From assembly GCF_000003855.2 (NCBI RefSeq), contig NW_003101669.1, forward strand, positions 1,368,795 through 1,432,794: 64,000 nucleotides of DNA, in the 5' to 3' direction. Under the pieces are notes generated by a model that worked only from the letters and a program-made list of their open reading frames with translations, had not been told where the DNA came from and searched no databases. Source of the stretch: Blastomyces gilchristii SLH14081. Its lineage: Eukaryota; Ascomycota; Eurotiomycetes; Onygenales; Ajellomycetaceae. The translations under genes and the position numbers were made by a program. This document shows positions 23,520-36,981 of this stretch, in pieces. How positions within the stretch are numbered: the first letter of the stretch is position 1; each line of letters begins with the position of its first letter.

Positions 23520-23859
23520 GGCAGTTGTTGTTGTTGTTGGCTTGGAGGTCCGGTTGGGATGTGGTTTAACTGTTAGTCCCAATAGTCCCCGTTCGTCTGC
23601 TTCGAATTCGGGGTTTTTGTGTTTGAAATGGGAAAATGCTGTAGGGTAAAGACTAGAGAGGGAGGACCATCGAACCGGCCGGTGTCAGTAATATCTAGGA
23701 AGGGGAAAAACAAAAGGAAACCCTTCCAAACCCCTCTCATTACCTCACACAACAAACCTCACTTCTAGAAAGGCCCTGAAAGGGTAATTTTCACCGTGTC
23801 CGCTTATACATATACCCTTCCCAAAAATAAACTGGGCCAATCCCATTTCACGTAGCCGG
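21440..23859. other. Intergenic, no gene seen
   Basis: Contains CCTAGGTA repeats near 21590-21620, TTACA pentamers near 21895-21917, (AAT)n at about 22128-22161, (TA)n near 22508 and poly(T) at 23489-23518. The last few hundred bases are probably the EMG1 3' UTR. Confidence 0.6.
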
Positions 23860-25284
23860 CTATACGATATCCCACACATCCTCCGCCGCATGACAGAACT
23901 TGCTACACGCAACACTGGCACTGAGACTATAGTTGCTGATACTAATGGTATCATCCTTAAAGCCATCAGCAAAGTCATCGCGGCCCTTTGCCATCGCGCC
24001 AACGAAGACGCAAATACTCTCCTTGGGCCCTAGCGATTCGATATAATCATTGACGCGGACGACGGGTGCATCAAAACTCAGCGTCACTTTTCGACAGTTG
24101 GGCGGCAGGTGGTCTGTGATGGGGTTCTTGATCACCTTCAGAAGCTTTTCTTGCGAGTTGGTGGAGCGGATGGACAGGCGGTGGAGCAGCTGGACCATCA
24201 GGCCGGCAAATCGCTTGAAAGTTCGTGGGATGCGTACGGTTGGGCTGACTTCGATGAGGACGCCCTTGGCGGTGTGGATGTAGATTTGCAGTTTTCCTGC
24301 TTTGTTGATGGGGGAGTCGAGGAGGGTGAGGAGACACTATAATATGTATACAATTGTTAAGCTCGCGGCAGGTTGATAAAAAAAAAAAAAAAAGAAAAAG
24401 TGGCCGTGGCGTGTATATATATATATATATATATATATATGGGGTAATTCCAAACCTGATGAGTGATATCCGGGCGCGCATCACTGATATCCCGATTCAT
24501 CTTTCGCATAACGCCAATGTGTTCATCGCTGTTGAGTAGCGAGTATTTCTCTTCTCTGCCATTGGCGTTTCTCCCCCCCGACGAGGCGCGGTATGTTTCC
24601 AGACTCGCGTTGGAGAGGACAACAATCAGCCGCTTGGTTTCCTTGTCGTGGGAGGCGATGGGGACATGCTGTTCAGCGACCAGCTGGGGGAGTTCGGGGG
24701 GAGGGCAGGATTGGGTTCCTGAAAAGCCAAAGATGGTGCTCCGGTTAGCGGTCATCATTTCGCATTTCTTTTTTCTTCGTTTATCTTTTCTTTTTCGTTT
24801 CGCTTTCTTCCTCTCCGTTGCGCGCAGGGGAAAGAATTGCAGAGCGGGGTATGGTATCGAGACGGAAGCCAAAAGGGATTCTGCCACCAGCTCAAGAAAA
24901 AGAAACGAGGCCAAAAAGCTCCGCTAGAAACTCTGAGGGGCGACCAGGATTCATTCATCCTTTCTCCCTTTGATCTTGCGTCGCTGTGCAGTAGTGCCAA
25001 TTAGGGGAAGGTAGCGGTATTCAATATCCCCTGACCCTGTTACAGTGTTGGGTTCCACTGTCTCCTCTCTTGGGTGCGGTGGCAGAAAGCTGAAAGGGAA
25101 GGAAAAAAAAAAAAAAAAAGCCGCTTTGTGCCCAACAACGACTAACTGGAGGCAGACAACGCCGCCGTATCTTTTCTCTGTCGGGCAGGCGCGCAAACAG
25201 AAGAGATGCAACGAAGAAGAAAGTAAAATAAAAATAAATTGACTTACTGGGCCGCTTTCTTTTGCCCTCAGCCGGATTGGACAT
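23860..25284 (-). CDS. EMG1: 18S rRNA pseudouridine N1-methyltransferase EMG1/NEP1
   Basis: EMG1/NEP1 is a SPOUT methyltransferase that methylates a pseudouridine of 18S rRNA and is needed for 40S subunit assembly in the nucleolus. Three exons: 25284-25248, 24718-24456, 24336-23860 (introns 529 and 119 nt, donors GTAAGT and GTTTGG), 258 residues. Exon 1 is [12 protein letters not shown]. Exon 2 holds [39 protein letters not shown] and ARPDITHQ. Exon 3 holds [60 protein letters not shown] and [20 protein letters not shown], ending VWDIV. These match the yeast protein along its length, including the C-terminal knotted cofactor-binding loop ([10 protein letters not shown]). Intron 2 contains a (TA)n microsatellite and a poly(A) run. 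Confidence 0.96.
24414..24440. repeat. (TA)n microsatellite in EMG1 intron 2
   Basis: About thirteen TA units just inside the 5' part of the intron on the minus strand. Confidence 0.9.
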
Positions 25285-25881
25285 TCTGTTGGTAGAGGAG
25301 GGAGGAGGAGGAGACTGTTAGGTGCGGGAGGAATATGATGGGATGGGAGATGTTGTTTGCGCGATGAGTCAATCGCACAGGAAAGCAGTCGGGGAGGAAG
25401 AGAAGAGAGAGACAGATAGGATAGAGGGGGGAAGCAATTGAAAGAATAGAGTGAGAGCGAGTGAGTGAGTGAGTGGGTTGTCTAGGAGTTGGAGAGGAGA
25501 GGAAGAGGAGGGAAATAAATCAGACGGAGTGGAATGAATATATTTAGTCAAGTTATTTAACTCAACAACAACTGCCTCCAAAAAACAAATGAACCTTTAA
25601 CTTCGACTATTTTATTGTCTGTCAAACCTTTGTCTCCGTACGCAGAGTAAGAAGAACTACAGAGTACCGCCCTAAATAATTCAACTCCATTCAAAAAAAA
25701 AAAAAAAAAAAAAAAAAAAACGTAAATACTTCATACTGTTACTCATTTCTCTGAGTGAGTGAGTGAGTGTAACTCTGTATGTATTTCCACTCTCACCGCT
25801 GTCTACCACCTGAAACAGACTTATTCTTTCACAACCAGTCATCATATAAACATATGTATGCTTATTTATTTTTCTAAAACA

Positions 25882-25916
<35 letters not shown>

Positions 25917-27012
25917 CTAAAAAAGTAAAGAAAAAAAAATTATATCAAGACACTCCGCTGCCAATTATATTTCCATCCCCGAACTAACTACATCTCTAAA
26001 CCATCTCATCCAACCCCACATCCCACATCATCCCCGCTGCTTAAAAAAGAGCAAAACAAAACAAAACAGAAAAGAGACGAAAAAAACACACCGAAGCCGA
26101 AGCATGATAATGAGTTGCTTTAAACAAAAGAAAAAAAAAATTTGGTAGAGAGAGAGAGAGTGTGTGTGTGTGAGAGAGAGCGCGCGAACAGATGTGAATC
26201 ACAAACTATGTAAAGCGGGAGATTTTGCAACGAGCAAGCACGAACACATTATCCATGGATGAATGATGAATGCCAACAACCCAATGCTTTCCCCCTCGCC
26301 CCTGCTATTCCGCTTCCTGATCCTAAGGATCCTTTTTCTTTCCTTTCCCATTCCCCTGAATCTGGCTCCCACTGACGTTCAGCTCAGTTGACCAGGTCCG
26401 TCCGAGAACAAACAAAAAAAAAGGAAGAAAAAGGAGGGAAGAAACGAAAGAACGACATTTTAGCTCGGTAACCCCGCGTATCTTCTCTTCGATGTTTTTT
26501 TTTCTCTTCCTATGATTGTTCTCGGCAAATATGAAAAAGAGAAAAAAAGATACACTTGCTTGGAAAATATATTCACATGATATTGATCGGGGGTTGATCG
26601 CTCTCTCTCTCTCTCTTTTTTTTTTTTTTCTGTTTTTTATGTTTCTTGTCTTCCAGCTTTCTCTGTCCATCAATATTTATCATTTTCCTCTCGCTCCTTT
26701 GTCGTCCCTGATTGAAATGGTTGATATACCGGCCCAATTACAACAAATCGATCGATCGATTCCCTCTCCTTCTCCAGCCCGGCCAAAAATCAACCAAACC
26801 AACACAGAGCAAAGCAAACAAAGGAGAATTATCTATCCCGTGGCAGCAAGCAAGTAAGGATTATCTTCTCGTACGTTCAAAAGGGTAGGGTAGGTAAGGG
26901 GGAACGTTAAAAGTAACATAATAAAAAAAAAAAAAAAAAAGAAAAGAAATTCGTGGTTAGAGGAACATTGGGCAGCATGTGCACGTGTTTGCCGTGGCAT
27001 TTAATTCATTCA
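25285..27012. other. Intergenic between EMG1 and UBC4-type gene
   Basis: EMG1 5' region and E2 3' region. Contains GAGT repeats near 25453 and 25754, poly(A) at 25693-25720, an (ATC)n run at 25885-25915, and (GA)n/(GT)n near 26150-26185. No gene is supported. Confidence 0.6.
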
Positions 27013-28109
<1,097 letters not shown>

Positions 28110-31100
28110 TTCGAGAGAAGAGGTATGGTATGTGAGATAAGGAAGTTAAGGAGAGAAAGAAAGAGAAGGATCTGAAGGAAAACGAGCAGTAGGAGCGTGG
28201 TGGGGTCGTGTGCTGGGAGTTCTTTTTGGGTTGGTTTTCGAGAGGGATTTGTCTGTCAAGGATATATGGGCGGCAAGTTAGCGGTGGTGGTGGTTGGGCA
28301 GACTCTGCGAGAGAGAGCCAGGGCCTGAGAAGAGGTGGGGTGGGGGGTTAATATACCTTCACAAGAGTTCTTTTTTTGTTGTTTTTTGAAACAGCAGTGA
28401 CAGGAAGACAGGAAGACAGGAGCTATAGGGATAGAAAGTCTATGAAGATGTCGTTATGTCTTGAATGGCGGCGGCGGTGATGGGACGATGTCTGTTTGGT
28501 GGGGGAGAAAAAAGGAAGAGAAAGAAAACAGAAAACAATGGAAGAAGAAGCCTGAGAACGAACGATCAAACCTGTCAAGTCAGTCAAGTCAGTTCAGTCA
28601 TCAGACACCGCCGCGAAGGGGAAAGGGAAGAGCGAGGTATGGTATGGTATATCAGGGTAACGACAATACGCCCACTTTAGTCAGCGGTATTTTATTCCCC
28701 CCGCCTCCCTTCGCACTGAGGGGCAAACAGGAACCGGAGAAATATTAATCCAGGATGCAGCCAATCACCGCTGTGTGTTTCAGGAGCCACTCTTGCCACT
28801 GTTCCCTTTGAGGAGGAAGGATGAGTCAGGTTCCGTGTAACGTAACTGGTATACCGATACTGTACCGTATTTTACTTACCAGGTACCGCACCTGACACAA
28901 AACACCCGATACATGACGAAATCCATTCCAACGGACAGCTAAAGTGAAAGCATGTCGGAATCGGAATCTTGGGACAATATTATTAAGTGTACAGTAGCTA
29001 CATATATCGTCGTCGGCTACGGATTCCCGTCGTAAGCATGGGGGAAGCCAGGGATGTTTTTCTTTTCTGTAGGTACCTTGGGGAGGTCTTGGTATCTATA
29101 AATTACATCGGCTGTAACTAGTTACTCTGTAACGAACTTACGGACTTGCAACAGGGCTGAGCCAGTCAGGCACAGCCAACCAACTTCCCTCTCTTTTCTT
29201 CCCCCGCCTTCCTTCCACTACGGAACACGACCCATTATTGTTTCAGGACCATTACACGATTTATTGACGATACGACGCTGATCATGGTTCATCCATCCGC
29301 AGTTTAGGTTGCTAGACAGACAGAGGATTCATCGAGCTGCCTACATACGAGAGAAGTCTCAAGTCAGGTACAGGCACACGCACAGGCAACGCGCACAAGG
29401 CTCTCATCCAACTCCTTGTCCATTGCCTGGCCGGTCAAATTAAAGCCTGTTTGTTACCCTGTTATCGATCATCAGGTAGCCTGCACCGGCACCACCACCC
29501 ACCGCGTAGGAAGCGGAAAAGGGGCAGTGGGCATGAGATCTTATACAACCAGGCGGACAGAACATTCATCAAGGCCGGGCTATGAAAAAAACCCCTGGGA
29601 GACTTCAAAGATCCTCGGAAGGTCCAATCATCAAGAACAATCCCAAGGCTTAGGCGACGTTTGTTCGCAAAATAGAATGTTCAGTATGTGAAGCCGTGGT
29701 GACCTTTTGGACCCTATAGAGGCAGAGGCATAGTAGGAATTTGATTTTGGCCGAATAGGTGACTTGTTTGTTTCCTCTCCGATATACAGGAACTTGACAG
29801 CTGCTGTGGGCTAGTTAGTCCAATCGCTTTGCAAAATGTTCTTTTCCTCGTTGTGGCAGGCACAGACAGACAGCTGTTCACCTGTCCTCAGCCCTTGCTT
29901 TTTTCCTCTTCTGAGATATATCCTTGGGAAGTTCCTGAGGAACCTTCTTTCACCGAAGGGGGAGAAACGGAAAAGCGGAAGCTGGAAACAGATGTAAAAT
30001 AAAGAAATATCGAGGTGAAAGAAGGGACCCTCATTCGGCGAGTTTCCCTCTTGCGCAAAAATATAAAAAGGGGCACCCACGCAGGAAAGAAGCAGCTCTT
30101 TGAGAGTTTCCTTTCTTCGGCGTGCAAAGCAAAGCTGCATCCACTGATTTTCCACGGTCAGGTTTGGAAACCCTTTCCACCAGCAAGTATTCACTAGATG
30201 TAATGTGCTGTACAAACTTGTGCAGGGCAGAAACACCGCCTAGCTAGCTGGCTGGCTGATGCTGCTAGCAGTTGAGAGAATGCGAAGTGAGAGTTCTGCT
30301 GCTGCTATCCGCAGGTCCACAGTTTGCGGAGAGGTTGCCTCGAGAAGCCTGGAGAAGCATCGGGATGATTGTAGGCAGTATATTTACTTACGCTGTAATC
30401 CTCTTGTGACTGGGTAGTATCCGCGTATCGGCACGGGAGGAGATCCTGGCAGGAGCAGCAGTGCGGGTCGGTCTATTTCTTCATCTCGCTATATATGACG
30501 GTTCGAAGGTTTTTTTTTATTTTTTATTTATTTTATTTTTTAACCTTTTTCGAGGGAAGCTGGTCGGGGGAAGAGATCATGCCAACATTTGCCATAGTCG
30601 CATTATGCATATTGAGATGGTAGAAGTGAATGCAGATTGCGCCCTTTTATTGTACAGTACATGTACTTATGCTCTGCGTACGTGTGCGGCACATTTCGTA
30701 TTATGATAAAATAATAAATCGAGGAGATCCAGCCCTGGGATGATGGGAAGCTTAATAATAGCTAACTAGGCATCTCTGAGAGTGCCGAATATGTTAGCTG
30801 CTCGTTGTGATTGAGGTAGGTAGGGTAGGTTATATATAGTTAGGGGATTCAATTCAACAAAGAGAAATGAAGGTGAGTCGCAATTCGAGATTTCTGTAGA
30901 GTGTGGAAAGCGTGAGACCTGCATTGTATTTTATTTTATTTTATATTTTATTTTATATTTTATTTTATTTATACACAGTACGGAATATAACTTAATTAAT
31001 TGCTTGATCCCCCTCATTTTTATTTATCGCATCTTCTTCTCTGGAGAAAAATAAGAAATAAGGTGTTCATTCTTGATTCTTTACCATGGGCGAAACATCA

Positions 31101-32906
31101 CACTTGTTGCGCTCCCGCCGTGGTTTCTAGAACCATGGAACCGGTGTAGATCTAGCAGAGTATATATAGATAGATTCCTCTTTCTCATATTTCTCATATT
31201 TCTCATATTTCTCATGCATTTTCATTTTCGGCTGCCGGTCAAATGTGAGAGCAGAAGATGGTAATCCTAACAGCGTGGAATGCTTTTTACATATCTCCGG
31301 GGATTACTAAAAAAAATAAAAAAAAAAAAATAAAAATAAAATAAAAATAAAAATCCGGTACATACTACGCTGCGTATGTACGGCATTCTTCTGTTGGTTG
31401 GGGAAATTAAAACCCCGACTTCCCATTACTTTTTCTTATTGTATCTGTTTCTTCAGTGTTGATCACAGCGGTGATCTGCGAGCTGCGATTCGGGGAAATC
31501 CCACGGGCGTAGCTATCCATGTCCCCGGCGCGGGTCAAGCTTGGTGCTGTTGGTGGAGCACCACGTTCTTGACAGGCAGTACCTAGGCATATCTTTAGGT
31601 ACGGAGTACGGAGTATATATAACTACCATATAAAAAATGGAAGAGGTGATCGATCATTGTCGTCCATCCCCTTCATGCTTTGAATAATAATGAACTATCT
31701 CGGAAAATACGGATAACTAATAATAACTAGTCAACGTCGTCATCTTTTTTACGCCAAACGAGAGAGAGTTCTTCAAGCAGCTAAATAGCTCTAGCAGCCG
31801 GACCCCCCCCCCCCCCTCTGGCCCGCGCCGAGACAGTTTGTTTCCGACAACAGCCAGCGGCTCAGGGCTCAGGGCTCAGGAGTCGGGAATCAGCAGCATT
31901 GACCGACCCTGCGATGAGAACCAGGAGCAACGGGGCGCAGCAGCCGCTGTTCGGGATTCAGGATTCAGGAGTCGATGTTTGTGAGACTTGTTCTGTGGAG
32001 AATCATCTCTCCGAAACTCAATAATAATGAATCAAATCAATCCCCTTGTCTGTTGAACAAAAAAAGGGGACGGGGAGGCATGCTTGTTTCTCCTCCGTCG
32101 GGGAACTAATAACTAACTATGCATCGTTCTAACTATGCATCGTTTGATGACTCGCTCAACTACCTATTGTTCTCCATGCCGCAGCCCGGATGAACAAAGT
32201 GAATAATATTAAATCTGTGTTACCTGTGGATGGTTTGGAAACGAGGTTAGAAAATCGCAATATACGCGCGAACAATTGCGACAAGTATTTAGTTAATAAA
32301 ACTTAACAGCTGCACGGCTCTTACTGTTTCTCCCCTCGCTATAACTACAGCGTACGCTGCATAGTTGCGGCGTAAGCAATAAGAAGAATAACTAATATGT
32401 TACTAGGAACGGACTTAGAAACAGAACAGAACACTTGTTTCCGCGATGCAAGCCACAACACTCCAGGTTTTCCCCGACTCCAGGTTTTTCTTTTCTTTTC
32501 TCATTTCCCCATCAGCAGTTGGTGAGAGGAAACAAGACTACTCTACTACTACTAAAGAAAGGAAAACAAAAACGTGTCTGAGCGGGAAAAAATGGTCCCC
32601 GTCCATAATTATATAAAGAAACAGACCCCGTCCAACCCCCCAAACCCCCGTCGTCTAAAAATTCCATCTTACATATCTAACTCCCAGACCATATCATAAC
32701 TATCCCTTTTTTTATTTAATTTGCCCGTTTTCCCTCCCTCTTTCATTCCCTTTCGTTCTCCCGGCCTACGAACGATTCTAAGCTGCATGAATGAAACATT
32801 TGGCTCTCAACTCCTCTCCGCTGCCGATCACCGCCTGCAGCGCCCGTTTTCCCACCTGCTTTACCACGCACCGTTCCGTTCCCCAATAATTTCCTCCCCA
32901 AACAAC
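28110..32906. other. 4.8-kb intergenic region, no gene seen
   Basis: Contains an ATTTT/ATTTTAT block at about 30927-30972, A-rich runs at 31310-31355, overlapping TACGGAGTA copies at 31600-31615, a C run near 31804 and GGCTCAG repeats near 31859. ORFs have no supportable features. Confidence 0.6.
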
Positions 32907-33546
32907 ATGAAGATCGACGTCGCCTTCACCTTGGCCCTCGTGCTGGCAGCCACAGGAATAACTGCTGCACAGAGATCCAGGGTCGAGCTGTGTAGAGTGG
33001 GATATCAGGTATGTCCCTCCAGCATTTTATTTTGTTTTATTGTGATTTATTGTGTTTTTTTTTTTTTTTTCGTTTTGCTACGTGAACTATATAGTTACAC
33101 CTTTTCAAACCAAATTATCTACTTTCTTCACCTTACCTTCCTCGTCATGATGTTAACAATATTCATTTTCCCCCCCAACATAGTGCCGAGCCGATATCGA
33201 CTGCCAGGCGGATCCAGAGTGTCAGGCGAAGGCAGAGGTGAGGACGGACATACCATAATACCATACCCCATTTCTTCAAGAAAAAAATAAACCGAACCTG
33301 AAGCTGAACTTTCTGTCTTTTTCTTTTTTCCTTTTTTCTCATGAAAAAAGGGCATGGACCAAAAATTAAAGACCATCGCGGTTTACTGCCACGATGCAAA
33401 GCGTCGCTGCGAAGTTGTATGTGTTTGTCCATTATTCTTCCTCCCACAAAAAACTTCAGCTGGATTTGAGGCCAAGGAAAGGGGCTAACCTTAACGGCTT
33501 TCTCCGTTTCTTTTTTAAAAAAAAGGTATGGCCGGCTAGAAGCTAG
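32907..33546 (+). CDS. Small secreted six-cysteine protein
   Basis: Four-exon model: 32907-33008, 33184-33237, 33351-33416, 33526-33546; all introns are phase 0, with donors GTATGT, GTGAGG, GTATGT and acceptors ATAG, AAAG, AAAG; 80 residues. Residues 1-21 (MKIDVAFTLALVLAATGITA + A) form a clear signal peptide. The mature ~59 residues hold six Cys at 29, 35, 41, 47, 65 and 72, so spacing x5-x5-x5-x17-x6, enough for three disulfides. Exon 2 is CRADIDCQADPECQAKAE and exon 3 contains VYCHDAKRRCEV. If the third intron is retained, the protein would instead run about 25 residues into it before a stop. I do not recognise the family. Secretion and a compact disulfide fold follow from the sequence; any role as effector or in host interaction would be speculation. 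Confidence 0.7.
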
Positions 33547-34855
33547 AAATGAAATTTAAAACAAAAAAAAAGGAATGGAGAATGGAGTACTTGATTTCTA
33601 TACCTAACTACCAGAAACAAATTGTTCCAAAACGCTAGTGTAAGGCTGAGCTGGGTAGCTAGTGTGGAGCTGAGTTTTTTTTCTTTTCTTTTTTTTTTTT
33701 TTTTTTTTTTCTTTCTTAACAAGTGATACCAACTTGGTGGATTGGTGAATTGAGGTATCCCACGATCAATCGATCATCCATGAAAGAAATGAATATCCAG
33801 AGAGGGCACGTTTTGTCTGAACGATACGATACTTCTGGTTGCTCGCGGAGTCTTGAGAAGAATTCAGAACTCCAGGGGGGGAGGGATCCTTGAACAATTA
33901 ACTCGAGGATTAACCTGGGTATTCTGCGAGCTTCTGCGAGCTTCTGCTGGAGGATGGAGATATACACTCATACTCTATACATATACATACATTTTTGCCT
34001 ACGCGGTTCACTTTCCAGGCATGGGGAGAAGAAGAACAGAGGATATTTTTATGTTAACTATGTATTAATGTATTACATGCAGCAGACATGTCAGCGGATA
34101 AAATCTCTCTATCTCCCCCCCCCCCCCTTCCTTTTCTATTAACATGATGTATGGTCTATGAGATCTGGCTCTTCATTCTAATGGAGATACATATTTCGCT
34201 TGCGGGCAAAAGTGTATGGGTGTATAATCTTGAGAAAGCTATTGCTTGATGAGCGGGTGCGCAATGAGATGAGACAAAAGAAAAGGGAATAGGAGAATTG
34301 TTGTTTCGTTAATTCTATAGAATATTGGGAGACAGGAACCGCCTGATTGTTGTATGTTAACTATCTCCCCCTTCCCTCAATGTTCTGGAATTCTTTTTCA
34401 TTTAACTAATGAGATGTAACTATGTATATCAACCAATAACTTAGTTCTATATCCATAACCCGTACCACCGGACCCGGCATCCCCGTTATCAAAACAGTTA
34501 GGTAACTTAGCCTTTCTGCAATGAACACAGCATATCTCGGAAATTTATTCCACAGAGGTTAATAATGATGGGCAATCTCATGTATGAATGAGCTGCAATG
34601 CTCTGTGCCACGAGACTCAAAACAATCCGTTCATCACTCCCTGACCCCCCAACTCAGCCTTTCATCTCTCAGATTCGGCTTACTACTAACTTACAATATA
34701 TGCAGTGTTTTGCCCACCCCAACTCCCTCCTTTATAATAATATAACTTACGGCTTGGAATATCTGTCTGTGGCAGTTGTCTGATTACACTTCCGCGTACT
34801 GACCTCGCTTCCCAGTCCCATAGCCAAATATGGAGTACAAAAGTCAAACAAAACA
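33547..34855. other. Intergenic, no gene seen
   Basis: Poly(T) at about 33690-33710, a C run near 34118 and scattered AT-rich sequence. Probably 3' UTR of the secreted-protein gene at the left. Confidence 0.5.
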
Positions 34856-35080
34856 ATGAAAAGAGGCCCCCTCCCCTTCCTCCCCTTCCTAACAACCATC
34901 CTGGTGTCCGCAGTCAGCTGGACGAATGCGGCGATTGTGCAAGAAAGTCCATTGGTTTTCCAGAACTACCGGGGCAAGTGTCTTGACAGCATCCCTGTGT
35001 ACAGAACTGTGGACTGTGAACAACATCTGGGCCGTCATCTGAATGCGATGTCAGCTCTTTATATATATATATATATATAA
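34856..35080 (+). CDS. Possible small secreted protein, weakly supported
   Basis: The ORF begins MKRGPLPFLPFLTTILVSAV then SWTNA, a plausible signal peptide with a cleavage site after residue 25. About 40 residues follow (AIVQESPLVFQNYRGKCLDS...VDCEQHLGRHLNAM) with two Cys. The frame then runs into a (TA)n microsatellite and stops, so the 3' end is probably wrong or an intron is missed. No family is recognised. A chance ORF is the main alternative. Confidence 0.3.
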   Translation: MKRGPLPFLPFLTTILVSAVSWTNAAIVQESPLVFQNYRGKCLDSIPVYRTVDCEQHLGRHLNAMSALYIYIYI

Positions 35081-35741
35081 AGGAACTATACATCTTACTG
35101 AAATTGGCCCCACCCCACGACAGCTCTCCCCGTTTGCTTCAAGGGAATTAGATGTAAGAGAGGACGGGTGGGAAGGAGACGAGAAAAAGCTAGAATAGAT
35201 AGAATTAGAGACTAAGTAACTTCTTTTTATGTACAGTCCGATAGACAGCCTTGTCCAATCGCTTGTAATGAAACATGAAGCGAGGTGATTTATCATCTGT
35301 TGGCCATACTTCAAGATTATGAAGGAGCTGGATGATTTGTTTATTTGTCTGTTGTCTGTTCGTCTGTTTCCGGTTAACAAGCAGCAGGTAAAATGTTTGA
35401 TATCACCAGTCGAGGATTCACAAATAGCATTCTTTTTATGGTGGAATATCAAACGCCGCTCTTACCATATTTAACATATTAGATGAGCTTGCTTGCCCAT
35501 TGTCTAATTTTTGGTCGAAAAGGATGAAGTTCAAATGCCGTTGCTGTTTGCAGGAGAAGATGGTTGATCAACCCTGTTTCGCGATTCTGCGATTCTGCGA
35601 CCCTGGACTTTTGGCTCATTTTCCCGTTTTTTATCGTTCCAAATATTAATCCAGACCCACCGAATCAAAAAAGAAAGTATTCCTCTGAACAAACGACTTA
35701 TCTCGAAAGATTGAGGCATTGATTGCCCTTTGTAGGTTCCT

Positions 35742-36234
35742 CTATAACTTACTCACATCCTCCCTCGTCCCACTCGCCGAGACAAAATGCCACCGACATC
35801 CAAGCATTTCAACCCATCCATCCCCAGAAGGGAGGCCGACTTCTCTCGCCCTATCGAATATGCCTTTGTGCCTCTCCTCCCCGCGTACTGCTATGGAAAC
35901 ATCCGTGAATCCTTCACTCTTCCCCTCCATCCCCGGCAAGAAGCGCATACGTGCATTCGTGAATTGCAGGTGTCCAGGGTCCCCTGGGATTCCAAATGTC
36001 TCCTCTCACTGCTTCAATGCGGCGTCTGTGTCCTCGTCTCCCGGTGCTAGACGGCAGGTGACATCGGCCAGATGCAGGTCTGCAGTTTTTTTTTTTTAAA
36101 ATAAAAAAGGAGGCATAATCGGGGCCGCAGGCATGCCACGGCGCGAAGCGCGACATCTCTTCTTCCTACTCACATGCCAGGGGGGGGGGGCTTCACACCA
36201 CACCCACCACCCCCCCCCGCCCAAAAAAAAAACC

Positions 36235-36282
<48 letters not shown>

Positions 36283-36981
36283 ATAGATAGATGAGTTAAG
36301 GGTTTAGGTGACGGATATAGGGCAAGCAAGGGTGGTTCACAAACGAGCACACCTCGTATTCCCTTGGGATGATATTGGATGGATACACTGTCCGCGTGTG
36401 CGTGCGCAAAAATCACTTTACCCAGCCCCTTGGATTCGATATGGGAACGCTGTTTCCTAGCATCTCCTATCTACAATATGATCATGTACCCGCCATCTCC
36501 CTTTTTTGACAGCCGTCTAGCTGCTGTTGTGGTTGGGTTGGTAGGTGAAACCACCTGCGCGTGGATTTTGGAGTTTCAGCATGAAATGCTCATGCAGCTT
36601 ATGGAGAAGCCACTACTAACCTTAATAAAATCACCTCCTATAGGCACTAAATATATTATAGTAGGGTAAGTGAAATGAGAACGATAATGTTAGATGTATG
36701 TACATGAACAAGTAAGTGCATTGCAAGCTCCTCACCGATAACATTCTCCAACCCCCATACAGCGACCCCTGGATCAACGAAAAGGACCTCCGTCCCGATG
36801 ACTTTTGTCTAGGTTATTTCCTTTTCAGCGAGTGGACTAGAAGTGGAACGGATCCATCAAACCCTCTCATTACCAGAAGATATTCAGCCCTTTTGAGGTC
36901 ATGCGCCACAAGCGCAAGCTGCCTCAGCCGCGTCGGGCCGGCGGCAGAATGTCGTAAATTGTGATGATCCGGAGCCGACAT
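35742..36981 (-). pseudogene. VOC/glyoxalase-like gene with two nonsense mutations and homopolymer insertions
   Basis: On the minus strand the start (ATG 36981, MSAPDHHNL) and splice sites are intact: exons 36981-36874, 36808-36736, 36646-36621, then from 36554, all in phase. They read RLRQLALVAHDLKRAEYLL, TKVIGTEVLFVDPGVAVWGL, VPIGGDFIK, VVSPTNPTTTAARRL and KKGDGGYMIIL, the N-terminal half of a fungal glyoxalase-like (VOC) protein. TAG 36473-36471 then interrupts the frame; family comparison suggests CAG. The frame goes on with IESKGLGKVIFAHAHADSVS and IQYHPKGIRG, is destroyed by G, C and A runs (46 A at 36236-36281), and resumes at SRFAPWHACGPDYAS and LHLADVTCRLAPGDED. TGA 36008-36006 stands where Trp is expected. 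The end FTNARMRFLPG...VEMLGCRWHFV closes with the tripeptide SKL, a peroxisomal targeting signal. Enzymatic substrate unknown. Confidence 0.8.
36236..36281. repeat. Poly(A) tract of 46 inside the VOC pseudogene
   Basis: Forty-six A residues on the plus strand, preceded by shorter A, C and G runs from 36181. They replace the linker between the two halves of the VOC protein. Confidence 0.9.

Noticed and set aside
30497..30520. GGTTCGAAGG, similar to a tRNA T-loop
   Set aside because: No acceptor, D or anticodon stems upstream at the right spacing.
35719..36099. 126-codon plus-strand ORF
   Set aside because: Antisense to the VOC pseudogene, whose family blocks read on the minus strand.
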